Source of the DNA: Jatrophihabitans sp035642535 | GTDB lineage: Bacteria; Actinomycetota; Actinomycetes; Mycobacteriales; Jatrophihabitantaceae | Assembly: GCA_035642535.1 (NCBI GenBank) | Contig: DASQSE010000016.1 | Span: 1 to 64,000 of the forward strand | Length of the DNA: 64,000 bases | Direction: 5' to 3' | In this document: positions 1 to 7,369 of the stretch, piece after piece | Position numbering within the stretch: position 1 is the first letter of the stretch | Layout: each line of letters opens with the position of its first letter | Notes under the pieces: model-generated | Told to the model about the DNA's origin: nothing | The model's database searches: none | What the model saw: the letters and a program-made list of their open reading frames with translations, nothing else | Made by a program: the position numbers and the translations under genes

Positions 1-993
1 CTGGCGCCAGATAGCCTTGGGGAGAGCGGTGAAGGCGAGGATGTCGCTCCGCGCGTTGTCCAAATGCGCAGCGACGGCCGGGAGCTTGTCGGTCAGCGCG
101 TCGACGATGCGGTCGAACTGGTCGTGCACCGCCTCGGCGTCGGGCTGGTCGTAGACGCTGTGCAGCAACGCCTTGACCCAGCCCCACTGCGCCTTCGGCG
201 TGGCGGACATCAGGTTCGCCGCGTAGTGCGTGCGGCAGCGCTGCCAACTCGCGCCGGGCAACGTCGCGCCGATCGCCTCGACCAGGCCGCGGTGCGCGTC
301 GGAGGTGACCAGCCGCACCCCGGACAGGCCACGCGCGACGAGGTCGCGGAAGAAGCCCAGCCAGCCGGCGCCGTCTTCGGCGGAGGTGACGTGCAGGCCG
401 AGGATCTCCCGGTAGCCCTCGACGTTCACGCCGACCGCCAGCAGCGCGTGCACGTTCACGGTGCGGCCACCCTCGCGGACCTTGAGCACGAGCGCGTCGG
501 CGGCGAGGAACGTGTAAGGGCCGGCGTCCAACGGCCGGGTGCGGAACGCCTCCACCTGCGCGTCGAGCGACTTGGCCATCTCCGACACCTGCGACTTCGA
601 CAACGAGGTGATGCCGAGGGTGTGCACCAGCCGGTCCATCCGGCGCGTGGACACACCGAGCAGGTAGCAGGTTGCCACCACGCTGATCAACGCCGACTCG
701 GCGCGCCGCTGCCGCTCCAGCAGCCAGTCCGGGAAGTAACTGCCCTGCCGCAGCTTCGGGATCGCCAACTCGATCGTGCCGGCCCGGGTGTCCCACTCCC
801 GGCCCCGGTAGCCGTTGCGCTTGTCCCGCTCCTCGCTGCGCTCGCCATACGCAGCGCCGCAGATCGCATCCGCCTCGGCACCCATCAACGCCTCGACGAA
901 CGTCCTCACCATGCCCCGAAGAAGATCAGGGCTCGCCTGCACCAGCTGCTCGTCCAACCAGCCGGACAGGTCAATACTTGGCCCAGCGGCCAT
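1..993 (-). CDS. IS256-family (mutator-type) transposase, C-terminus cut by window edge
   Basis: The minus strand reads open for 331 codons from the ATG at 993 to the window edge with no stop. The protein matches the IS256 family: an N-terminal helical DNA-binding part with the KRNGYRGREWDTRAG stretch (about residues 59-72), then the RNase-H-like core. The first catalytic Asp is D166 in TFLAADALVL and the second is D232 in LVTSDAH. The family's QRCRTHYAAN motif (C253, H256) follows. The third catalytic residue, a Glu, should lie past the window edge, so activity cannot be judged. It catalyses cut-and-paste or copy transposition of its own element. No frame breaks are seen in the visible part. 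Confidence 0.93.
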   Translation of the reverse strand, partial: MAAGPSIDLSGWLDEQLVQASPDLLRGMVRTFVEALMGAEADAICGAAYGERSEERDKRNGYRGREWDTRAGTIELAIPKLRQGSYFPDWLLERQRRAESALISVVATCYLLGVSTRRMDRLVHTLGITSLSKSQVSEMAKSLDAQVEAFRTRPLDAGPYTFLAADALVLKVREGGRTVNVHALLAVGVNVEGYREILGLHVTSAEDGAGWLGFFRDLVARGLSGVRLVTSDAHRGLVEAIGATLPGASWQRCRTHYAANLMSATPKAQWGWVKALLHSVYDQPDAEAVHDQFDRIVDALTDKLPAVAAHLDNARSDILAFTALPKAIWRQ

Positions 994-1047
994 CGTCGTG
1001 CTCCTCACTCGAGTTCCTTGGCGGGTTCTCGTTGAGGATCACGCGGT
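1..1047 (-). mobile_element. IS256-family insertion sequence, right part; left end outside the window
   Basis: The element is recognised by its transposase, which fills nearly all of it. The right border is inferred, not proven. About 30-54 bases beyond the transposase start lies a sequence that reads CCGCGTGATCCTCAACGAG on the minus strand. It resembles the terminal repeat I remember for the IS1081 branch of IS256 elements (GCGTGATCCT). That places the tip near 1043-1047. The matching left repeat and the target duplication lie outside the window and cannot be checked. The bases to the right belong to a broken YCII-type gene. Confidence 0.6.
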
Positions 1048-1322
1048 GGCCGCCTCAGTTCACGACGCCACGCTCATCAGCGGGCAGATCGAACACCACG
1101 TCTAAGGACGCAACTGGGCCCGTCTACAGCGCAGACCCCGCAGGTGGCGACGTGTTGATCACCGATGGGCCGTACGTCGAGACCAAGGAGTTCCTGGGCG
1201 GATTCGCCCTGGTGGACGTGGCCGATGACGAGGCCGCCAAGATGTGGGCGGGCAAAGTCGCGCAGGCATGCGGTTGGCCCCAGGAGGTTCGCCGCTTCGG
1301 CCCGCAGCCTCGGGCCGAGTGA
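1048..1322 (+). pseudogene. YCII/DGPF-domain protein remnant cut by the IS256 element
   Basis: The clean part starts near 1104 and reads GGDVLITDGPYVETKEFLGG, the hallmark of YCII-related (DGPF) proteins, then a C-terminal half ending at TGA 1320-1322. The N-terminal half is missing. A short stretch just right of the IS (about 1050-1100) reads like YCII in another frame and runs into a TAA, so a frame break exists as well as the insertion. YCII proteins are small ferredoxin-like fold proteins, often next to ECF sigma factors. Such a sigma gene might lie beyond the IS on the left, but that is outside the window. Confidence 0.6.
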
Positions 1323-1454
1323 GTTCACCGGCGCCCTCGCTTGCGCTGCGAACGATCATCCGCGGCAACGCATGGTCACGCCTCCCTGGGGTTACCGGAC
1401 ATCGGCAAGCCCGCACAGTCGGCGGCTGATGACCGTGCGTACCTCACCTCCGCG

Positions 1455-2024
1455 TTAGATGCCAAGCGTGGCGCGCAGTTCGGCCACGGCCCGGTCCACC
1501 TTGCCTGGCAACGCTGGGTCCTTGGCATCGAGCTCATGACCGAGGCGGATGAACCAGCGCAGCTCGTCGGTGCCCAGTAGCCGCCGTCCCTCGACTAGCA
1601 GTTCGTGGCCATCGATGGGCAGCTGCGTGCGGACGATTCGGGTTGCGGCGATGCGCTCCTGGGCAAGGTCGAGCAGCCGGCGGTTGGTCGGAATCGAAAG
1701 GACCGCCGGCTGTACACGGTGGGCAGACAGGCAGGTCACGACGAGGCTGGCCGTCACATGATCTTCGTACAGCTGTCCGATCTCGTCCCATCCCAGCCGA
1801 ATCCATCCGGCGATCGACGGATACCAGTACAGCGCCCGCTCCGTCGCCACCACGGTTGCGCTGTGCGCTCGTCCGATGCGGATGAGCACCCGCTCGCCTG
1901 CTGCTAGATGCAACTCTGCGCGCAACGCCGCGGCGTCGTGCCTGCGCTTAGCCAGCGGCCAGACAAACCCTCGTGCAGAACCCGCGCGGGCGTGTCGAGG
2001 GATGCGACCAACCGAAGTGGCCAT
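1455..2024 (-). CDS. conserved hypothetical protein, about 189 aa
   Basis: I do not recognise a named family. The protein is soluble with no signal peptide. The first 30 residues are basic, and a middle part of alternating strands (VLIRIGRAHSATVVATERAL, then a WIRLGWDEIGQLYEDH stretch) looks like a PH-like or GRAM-like beta domain of the kind that senses lipids or acts as a scaffold. The end is helical. That fold reading is an impression only. The ATG at 2024 is preferred over the upstream in-frame GTG at 2033 because GGGAAGG lies about 8 bases before the ATG. It is divergent from the membrane protein gene at 2339, with palindromes in between. Confidence 0.6.
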   Translation of the reverse strand: MATSVGRIPRHARAGSARGFVWPLAKRRHDAAALRAELHLAAGERVLIRIGRAHSATVVATERALYWYPSIAGWIRLGWDEIGQLYEDHVTASLVVTCLSAHRVQPAVLSIPTNRRLLDLAQERIAATRIVRTQLPIDGHELLVEGRRLLGTDELRWFIRLGHELDAKDPALPGKVDRAVAELRATLGI

Positions 2025-2112
2025 CGCGATCACCTTCCCACGATCTGCCCCCGCTACTACATCTAGTCACGGAACCGGCTGCAACGCGGTTCATCGGCGA
2101 TCACGGGCGCTC

Positions 2113-2207
2113 GCTTGATCAAGATCAAGCCAGCCGGCCAGCTACACGTACACGTCGGGTGCCGTGTCCGGTCCTTTGCCGGTGGCGCGATATCGCGAGG
2201 TATCGCG
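2113..2207. promoter_or_regulatory. palindrome cluster between divergent genes
   Basis: Within the 300-bp gap between the divergent starts at 2024 and 2339 there is an inverted repeat with 8-base arms, GCTTGATC-AA-GATCAAGC (2113-2130). There is also a perfect 12-base palindrome CGCGATATCGCG (2186-2197), whose half TATCGCG recurs at 2201-2207. These are good shapes for dimeric regulator sites serving one or both flanking genes. No start of a small gene with convincing codon use was seen elsewhere in the gap. Confidence 0.4.
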
Positions 2208-2338
2208 CAAGCGCAGAATTCGCCTAACAATCCATTGCGTGACCCGGCCACCCGACCACTTCGCGTGTTGGTCGATTCGGGCCCTTCGGCCCATCGAGCA
2301 CGCCTCCACGGCTGCCTAGCCTGAAGCCGGAGGGCTCC

Positions 2339-2731
2339 GTGACTGATTCGGAAGGCAGGCGCGCGTGCCGCGCAGATGACGACACGTTCATCGCCTTGCT
2401 TCGCAACGGGAGTTTCAGCCCGAGACGTCTCGCCCACGCACGCCGCATCCGCGTGGCCGTCTCGATCGGCATCGCCTGCGCGGTCGTCGGCATTGTGATC
2501 GGGCTTCGCATGGCGTTGCATACGACAGTCGTCGATTGCGCCGACGGCACGTACTTCCCAGAGGGCACGACTGACTTTCGGTGCTATGCCCACAAGCAAG
2601 CCGGCGACGGAACGGCGATCGTCTTGATCTCGGCGATGCTCGGAATCCTGATATGGCTCTCCGGTGTCATTGCGACGTCCTGCCTCGCCAGCCATCGAGG
2701 CGATGAAGCCGAGCGGGATCGCCGCACCTGA
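2339..2731 (+). CDS. small two-helix membrane protein, 130 aa
   Basis: The product has two hydrophobic segments, about residues 38-58 (VAVSIGIACAVVGIVIGLRM) and 92-113 (TAIVLISAMLGILIWLSGVI). Between them is a loop with two cysteines (VDCADG and FRCYAH) that could form an extracytoplasmic disulfide. Both ends are charged and probably cytoplasmic. The start is the GTG at 2339 with GGAGGG about 6 bases upstream. The family is not recognised. The palindromes at 2113-2207 lie upstream and may control it. Confidence 0.55.
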   Translation: MTDSEGRRACRADDDTFIALLRNGSFSPRRLAHARRIRVAVSIGIACAVVGIVIGLRMALHTTVVDCADGTYFPEGTTDFRCYAHKQAGDGTAIVLISAMLGILIWLSGVIATSCLASHRGDEAERDRRT

Positions 2732-2955
2732 TCAACTGATGTCGAGCAGTAGGACAGGCACACAGGTCCGCGATAGCGTGCGCCTCTCGAGCGACGCCGT
2801 CCGTGCATGAACATGTACCGGCGCGGTCGTCCGTAAGCGGTCCGAGCCGTCGATCTGTTTTGGCGAGGTCGGGCGTGGGAGAGGCGGCTGACGCGCTCGG
2901 ATCGATTGTTCTGGCGTCGCCTGTGGTGTCGCGGTTAGCGCGCCTGCAGCGGTCG

Positions 2956-3312
2956 CTAGCTCAGATCGGGGAGCCAGGTGCTCCCCCACCACTCCGCCAG
3001 TCGACCGTCTTGGATGCGGAACACCTCGATCAGTATGGGTTGCGCCGCGACGGATGTGGTTTCGGTTCCCTCGATGGACGAACGAACCGTCACCTTGTCG
3101 CCGGCGAGCAGTATGTCCTCGGCGACGACCTGGATGTCCGGGAACTTGGCGACAAGCTGACGCCAGGCTTGCTTGCCCTGTTCGGGGCCGGTGCCGAACG
3201 GATGGGTGACGAAGCTGGAGGTGAACAGGTCGTCGGCTTCGTCGAATTGCCGGGTGTTGAAACACTCCAGCATCCGCAACACCAGACCGCTGGCTTCGTC
3301 GTGCGTCGTCAT
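2956..3312 (-). CDS. SnoaL-like (NTF2-fold) protein, 118 aa
   Basis: The sequence follows the SnoaL polyketide-cyclase-like pattern: a helical start (VLRMLECFNTRQFDEADDLF), then SFVTHPFG, then paired strands with DKVTVRSSIEGTETTS and a C-terminal DGRLAEWWG strand. Members bind or isomerise small hydrophobic molecules, and the substrate here is unknown. The ATG at 3312 is chosen over a longer reading because GAGGAGG sits about 7 bases upstream. It is divergent from the TetR gene at 3430, which probably controls it. Confidence 0.8.
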   Translation of the reverse strand: MTTHDEASGLVLRMLECFNTRQFDEADDLFTSSFVTHPFGTGPEQGKQAWRQLVAKFPDIQVVAEDILLAGDKVTVRSSIEGTETTSVAAQPILIEVFRIQDGRLAEWWGSTWLPDLS

Positions 3313-3363
3313 CGTGGGCCTCCTCGCTGCACCGTTGCCCGGGCCAGCCGAACCGCGATGAAT

Positions 3364-3419
3364 CGGTGCGCCGCCCCGCTTAGCCATGAGCCTATACGGT
3401 GCGCCGCCCCGGTTATGCT
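3364..3419 (+). promoter_or_regulatory. direct repeats and -10 box in the TetR/SnoaL divergent promoter
   Basis: The 15-base sequence cggtgcgccgccccg occurs twice without a mismatch, at 3364-3378 and 3397-3411. The 33-base spacing is about three helical turns, so both copies face the same side. A TATGCT -10-like hexamer follows at 3414-3419, only 11 bases before the TetR ATG at 3430. The TetR mRNA is therefore probably leaderless or nearly so. The repeats are candidate operator sites for autoregulation and control of the divergent SnoaL gene. Confidence 0.45.
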
Positions 3420-3429
3420 CGGTCACGAC

Positions 3430-4056
3430 ATGACAGCCCGATCACGCAAGCCCGCACCAGCGATATCGGCCCAGGCTCGCCGAAGTGGACGCGAGGTGCG
3501 TGCTGACGCCCGCCGCAACCGTGCGCGGGTGCTCCAGATCGCGCAAGCCGCGTTCGCAACCGAGGGACTCGGGGTCTCGCTCGACGAGATCGCCCGGCGC
3601 GCGGGCGTCGGTCCTGGTACGGTCCATCGCCATTTTCCGACCAAGGAGGCGCTCTATCTCGCCGTCGCACTCGACGAGATCGAAGAGCTGGTAACACAAG
3701 CAGATCTGCTCGCCGCCGGCCACGACCCAGCGGCGGTGTTCGCGCTGCTGTCCCAGATGATGGCCACCGGCGCCAAGAACGCAGCCGTGAAGAGCGCCCT
3801 CGAGGCCGCCGCGCTCGACCTGCGTACCGCCGCCCCACGACTCGCTGCAGATCTCACCCACCGCGTCGCGAATCTGCTCGATCGCGCACAGAGGGCAGGC
3901 GTGGCACGCGAGGACGCCACCGTCGAGGACCTGATGGCACTCGTCGCCGGCGCCTTCGCCGCCATTCGACACCTCGGCGCTGAAACCAATCCCGAACGCT
4001 CAACGCACATCGCCACGCTCATCCTCGACGCTCTGCAACCAAGACAGCCGCGGTAG
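3430..4056 (+). CDS. TetR/AcrR-family transcriptional regulator, 208 aa
   Basis: A basic leader (residues 1-30) precedes a standard TetR DNA-binding domain: VLQIAQAAFATEGLGVSLDE, then IARRAGVGPGTVHRHFPTKE (about residues 35-78), in which GVGPGTVHRHF is the recognition helix. The remainder is the helical ligand-binding and dimer domain, with a SBP-type C-terminal region of the kind found in many actinobacterial regulators. The ATG at 3430 is preferred to the in-frame ATG at 3415 because the latter lies inside the likely -10 box. The gene is divergent from the SnoaL-like gene, the classic arrangement for a repressor and its target. The inducer is unknown. Confidence 0.9.
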   Translation: MTARSRKPAPAISAQARRSGREVRADARRNRARVLQIAQAAFATEGLGVSLDEIARRAGVGPGTVHRHFPTKEALYLAVALDEIEELVTQADLLAAGHDPAAVFALLSQMMATGAKNAAVKSALEAAALDLRTAAPRLAADLTHRVANLLDRAQRAGVAREDATVEDLMALVAGAFAAIRHLGAETNPERSTHIATLILDALQPRQPR

Positions 4057-4700
4057 CCAGCAACCCGCACCACCGCTAGCCGATCCCAAATTGCCAGACA
4101 ACTGATTCGAGTTGCCAGTTCAGCAGGCGTTGAGGAACGCAGATCGCGCTGGAGCCGTCTGGTGCACCTTGACCGTGGCTGGCCGGCCCGAGCGGTATGG
4201 GTCGATTCTGTGAGGTGATTTGGTGCCGATCGGCACGGAGTTCGCCGCTGGTGCCGGGCCGGGCTGCAGATCCGGCACCCCGGCACGGCGGCGCTCGGTG
4301 GGCGGTGGGCGCCCGCACAGGTGGTGGATCAAGCTCCACTCTCGTCCGCTGGCGATGGTTCGTAGCGCCGACCGCAACGCCCGAGCGCGACATACCGGGC
4401 AAATGAACCATTTAGTGAGGTACTCCGTAACGGGGCCTGAGCGCGCCGACTCGACGCGGACCACCACGGAAGGAGCCGCGCCGGATTCGGCGATCAGTCG
4501 CGGCGCAGACTGCGTCGAACGGCGCGTTCCTATCCAGCGGCTTGCATAGAAATGCGGCGAGCGAGCCGCGCGACATCGGCATGAGCGTGCGCTCCGCCGA
4601 CAACTACGTTGCAGAACTGAGGGTCCGACATCAGATTTGCAACAAGATCCACAGCGAGCCGCGTGATATCGGCACTACCGCACATGTCGGCGGCGTGCGC
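4057..4700. other. 640-bp stretch with no convincing gene
   Basis: Open frames occur on both strands here, but none combines a ribosome site, sensible composition and a family pattern. The one positive sign of past coding is a duplicated heptapeptide at 4561-4674, described separately. The stretch may be an old remnant left by rearrangement near the IS element. Confidence 0.4.
4561..4674 (+). repeat. 21-bp direct repeat encoding SEPRDIG twice, with synonymous changes
   Basis: gcgagccgcgcgacatcggc at 4561-4580 recurs at 4654-4673 with two differences. The copies are 93 bases apart, so they stay in one frame. In that frame both read SEPRDIG, and the two differences (cgc/cgt and gac/gat) are third-position synonymous. 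The residues after the first copy (MSVRSADNYVAELRVR) look like the recognition helix of a LuxR-type HTH. This may be a decayed regulator fragment. The open frame runs to 4832 but overlaps the better candidate gene on the other strand. Confidence 0.35.
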
Positions 4701-5096
4701 TTACTCGTCGTCCCACAGGCGATCACCGCGCCTGATGGCCTCGACAATCACGAAGGCGATGTCCACGACGATCGCCCGCGCGTGGACGACCTGACGGAAC
4801 AGCTCGCGCGGTGCTCGATACGCGGACGGTAGGAGCACTTTGATCGCCCACCCGGTCTCGCCCATGACACGAAGGTTTTCCATCGTGACATCGGCAAACG
4901 CACCGATGTCGCTCCCGGCGCGGACCTTGACCGGGGCGTTCCTCGCGATTCGTACCCAGTAGAGGGTGCCGTCAGGCGCGTGGACGTCTGCCTGAGCCAG
5001 GGTTTGTGCCGACAACCTGCGCCAGAGTGGGCGGTCCTTCTTGGTCAGGGCTCGCCAAACGACTTCGTCCGAAGCGGAAAGATCGTCAGGCACCAC
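4701..5096 (-). CDS. hypothetical protein, about 131 aa
   Basis: Family not recognised. The protein has an alpha/beta composition with no signal or membrane segment. A central strand-rich part (DGTLYWVRIARNAPVKVRAG) leads into a long helical tail rich in Val, Ile and Ala that ends RRGDRLWDDE. The GTG at 5096 (or the adjacent GTG at 5093) is the likely start, but no good ribosome site is seen, so the start is uncertain. The gene lies beside another small hypothetical gene on the same strand (5151-5483) that may precede it in a transcript. Confidence 0.45.
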   Translation of the reverse strand: MVPDDLSASDEVVWRALTKKDRPLWRRLSAQTLAQADVHAPDGTLYWVRIARNAPVKVRAGSDIGAFADVTMENLRVMGETGWAIKVLLPSAYRAPRELFRQVVHARAIVVDIAFVIVEAIRRGDRLWDDE

Positions 5097-5150
5097 GTGA
5101 GCCTATGTCGACGCGGCCGCACACCACGCACGTCGCGGCGTGTTAGCGGA

Positions 5151-5483
5151 CTATGCGTTGGTGATTCGGACACCGGTCGGCGGAGCTGTCGGTGCCTCGC
5201 CGTTGGCCACCAAGTCCTCATACAGTGCGGCAGAAATCTCCAAATCGACGCCGCGACTTGCCGCTGCCATCCAGGCATCGCCGAAGTCCTGAACCCAGAC
5301 GAATGAAGGTTCGCCGTCGCGTTTGGCCAACCAAACGTCCCTGTCCGCGTCGTAGCCGATCATCCGTACCGGGGCTCCGCTCATACCCGCACGGTAGTGC
5401 GCGCACATCGGAAATACGGTGCCGTTGACCTTGAGCAAATATGGCGCTCTGGTGATCGCCCGCTGGTGAGCGCGAACGACCAT
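5151..5483 (-). CDS. hypothetical protein, about 110 aa
   Basis: Unrecognised family. Readable parts are YLLKVNGTVFPMCAHYRAGM, a strand pair VRMIGYDADRDVWLAKRDG, and a helical C-terminal half with DFGDAWMAAASRGVDLEISA. A longer frame extends to 5783, but its first hundred residues read through the tRNA-like sequence at 5631-5699 and are low-complexity, so an internal start near 5483 is preferred. No strong ribosome site decides this. Confidence 0.4.
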   Translation of the reverse strand: MVVRAHQRAITRAPYLLKVNGTVFPMCAHYRAGMSGAPVRMIGYDADRDVWLAKRDGEPSFVWVQDFGDAWMAAASRGVDLEISAALYEDLVANGEAPTAPPTGVRITNA

Positions 5484-5630
5484 CCTCGCTGCCAACCCGA
5501 GCGGCCCACACCCTGCATAGGACGGATCCCGCGCGAACGGTGGCGGACCAGTTGTCCATGTATCTGTCCATGAACTGCAGTCGTCGCGTGACATGACGGC
5601 CGATGAGGACAGCAAAGAGGCCGGCGGCCG

Positions 5631-5699
5631 ACAGCGCAGGACGCCGGCATTGGCGGTCTCTTGATCTGCGGGCTCGGGGTTCGAGCCCCTGGCGCAGTA
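5631..5699 (+). pseudogene. tRNA-Lys(CUU)-like remnant, possible att site
   Basis: The 3' half is tRNA-like. A 7-base loop CTCTTGA (5658-5664) would give a CUU anticodon, flanked by an imperfect stem GCGGT/TCTGC with one mismatch and one G-T pair. A variable GGGCT comes next, then a T arm of CGGGG, loop TTCGAGC and CCCTG. The following GCGCAGT (5692-5698) pairs with ACAGCGC (5631-5637) at six of seven positions. Only 20 bases separate the acceptor and anticodon loop, so the D arm is too short for a normal tRNA. A CCA is not encoded directly. It could be a dead tRNA copy or the 3' tRNA segment left by an integrating element. Confidence 0.4.
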
Positions 5700-5759
5700 G
5701 TCACCACCTGCGCAACCACCCTGGCAAAGACCGCTGGGTCGCGCCTTTAGGGTGGACCG

Positions 5760-6194
5760 ATGGCATCGGTCAAACAGTTCCAAGTCACCTTCGATTGCGC
5801 AGAACCGGAGCGCGTCGCTCGTTTCTGGTGCGAGGTGTTGGGCTACGTCGTACCGCCGCCACCGCAGGGGTTTGCTACTTGGGAAGATTTCGATCGCGCG
5901 CTGCCGGCAGAGGACCAGGGTTCAGCGTTCGCGTGCGTTGATCCCTCGGGTGTAGGCCCACGCCTGTTCTTCCAGCGCGTTCCCGAAGGCAAGGTCGTCA
6001 AAAATCGGGTGCATCTTGACGTGCGGGTCGGCACCGGGCTGGTGGGCGAAGAGCGGCTGGCCGCACTTGAGGCCGAATGCGCACGACTGCTCCCGCTCGG
6101 CGCGGCACGCGTGCAGCTACTGCTTGCCGATGACCACAACGAATCGTGCATCGCGATGCAGGACATCGAGGGAAACGAGTTCTGTCTCGACTGA
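5760..6194 (+). CDS. VOC-superfamily (glyoxalase-like) protein, 144 aa
   Basis: It begins QFQVTFDCAEPERVARFWCE, a typical Glyoxalase_6/VOC opening in which a strand is followed by the PERVARFW helix. The second module carries NRVHLDVRV and ends IAMQDIEGNEFCLD, matching the usual DPEGNEFCL metal-ligand end with DIEG. VOC proteins use a paired beta-alpha-beta-beta-beta fold for metal-dependent chemistry or for binding small molecules such as antibiotics. The substrate is not predictable. The ATG at 5760 lies shortly after ggtggacc, a weak ribosome site. Confidence 0.85.
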   Translation: MASVKQFQVTFDCAEPERVARFWCEVLGYVVPPPPQGFATWEDFDRALPAEDQGSAFACVDPSGVGPRLFFQRVPEGKVVKNRVHLDVRVGTGLVGEERLAALEAECARLLPLGAARVQLLLADDHNESCIAMQDIEGNEFCLD

Positions 6195-6233
6195 ATGGCC
6201 GGCGGAACGGTCTGCCTATGCCGATGCGTCTGA

Positions 6234-6776
6234 GTGGGCGTGAGCGGACGACGGCAATTCCACCGGTCGCTTGTCGCCGCGTTCTGCGTCCTGGCTGCCG
6301 GCGCGGCCGCCGGCCTCGCGTTCGGGACAGCGGTATCGCATGACGAAGCGGACACCGCGACGAGCGGGTGCTTCCAATACTCCGTACGCACCGACCGGTC
6401 CAGTTATCCGGCGGGCGCGCCTGTCAACGTGCTCGTCACTGCCTCCAACGTCACCACGCAGCCATGCCGCGGCCGCTCCTGCGGCGGCATCACGCCCGCG
6501 TTCGAGGTGTTCAATGCCGTCGGCAGATCCGTGTACGCCGACGGCGGCACGGGCGTGCTCTGCGTTAGCAACGCACCCCCACCGCCGATCATCCGACCCG
6601 GCCACAGCGAAGCTTGGACCGACGGACCCTGGGACCAACTCGGACCCTGGGCGGGTCCGTGCCAACCTGGAAACTGCCACCCCACCCGCACCCACGTACC
6701 ACCAGGTATGTACCGAATCACGTGGCGCTGGCTCGACACACTCTCGGTTTCGACAGCGTGGTTCTGGATCACCTGA
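6234..6776 (+). CDS. secreted or membrane-anchored hypothetical protein, 180 aa
   Basis: A signal peptide or single N-terminal anchor is clear: basic GRRQFHRS, then LVAAFCVLAAGAAAGLAFGT (about residues 12-33). The exported part has strand-rich segments (FQYSVRTDRSSYPAGAPVNV) resembling an immunoglobulin-like domain of the type that ends MYRITWRW. It has five cysteines, three of them in PCRGRSCGG and GVLCVS. The DNA at 6623-6651 holds two copies of cggaccctggg that encode GPW twice. Start is GTG at 6234 (or 6240). Function unknown. Confidence 0.6.
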   Translation: MGVSGRRQFHRSLVAAFCVLAAGAAAGLAFGTAVSHDEADTATSGCFQYSVRTDRSSYPAGAPVNVLVTASNVTTQPCRGRSCGGITPAFEVFNAVGRSVYADGGTGVLCVSNAPPPPIIRPGHSEAWTDGPWDQLGPWAGPCQPGNCHPTRTHVPPGMYRITWRWLDTLSVSTAWFWIT

Positions 6777-6809
6777 TCACCGCAACCGCACCAAGACGCG
6801 CACGGGCAC

Positions 6810-7184
6810 CTAGCGCGCGACTCGTCGCTTGGCCGGAGCGCGGTGCTCGGTTGTTCCGCTGTGCCTGTGCCGCCGCAGAGCATGGTTGACGACGGAGCGG
6901 GGTCCCTCGAGTAAGCACGCCGCGACCAGAAACGCGGCAACAAACCCGACGAAGAGCCAGAGAATGCGCAGCCACGTCGGTTGCTGATCGGTCCAGTTCA
7001 TGATCAGGTCCAGGACGCCGAGGCCTGGCATGACGAAGCCCAGGCTGTGCACCAGGTCGGCGGTCCGACTCCCCGGCTGCACGGTCAGCCGCTGCAGCGC
7101 GAGCGGCAGCGGTGCCGTCACGGGAACCCGACTCCACAGCAGGGCGAGCCATCCGAGCGCGATCGCCGCGATGTCGATGCCCAT
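6810..7184 (-). CDS. small membrane protein, about 124 aa
   Basis: Starting at the ATG at 7184 gives MGIDIAAIALGWLALLWSRV, so the first membrane helix is at the very N-terminus. Another hydrophobic region (LVHSLGFVMPGLGVLDLIM) and a strong one (WLRILWLFVGFVAAFLVAAC) follow, giving about three helices. The tail is basic and His-rich. A longer frame upstream is Arg/Ser-rich and unlikely to be coding. Family not recognised. Confidence 0.5.
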   Translation of the reverse strand: MGIDIAAIALGWLALLWSRVPVTAPLPLALQRLTVQPGSRTADLVHSLGFVMPGLGVLDLIMNWTDQQPTWLRILWLFVGFVAAFLVAACLLEGPRSVVNHALRRHRHSGTTEHRAPAKRRVAR

Positions 7185-7369
7185 GCGCCGAGTGTGCGGC
7201 CCGCAGGACGCGCGCGTCGAGACACTCCGGGTCCGGTCGGCGACCGCTCGCGGCGAATCGCTGCCGTGGCCGGATTCGGACAGATTCGCGCGGAACTCTC
7301 GACGGGCAAGATCACTCGGCGCCAGGCTCGGACTGAAACGTTGCAATCGCTGATAGTCGGGAGGCCGCT

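Noticed and set aside
4220..4549. 109-codon frame in the empty stretch as a gene
   Set aside because: No ribosome site, no domain, Arg/Ser-rich; overlapping frames on the other strand look equally poor.
5484..5783. N-terminal extension of the small gene at 5151-5483
   Set aside because: It reads through the tRNA-like sequence and gives low-complexity text of the type that translated tRNAs give.
1..7184. A prophage or conjugative island
   Set aside because: Only an IS transposase and a doubtful tRNA scar are seen; no integrase, terminase, capsid, relaxase or transfer gene lies in the window.
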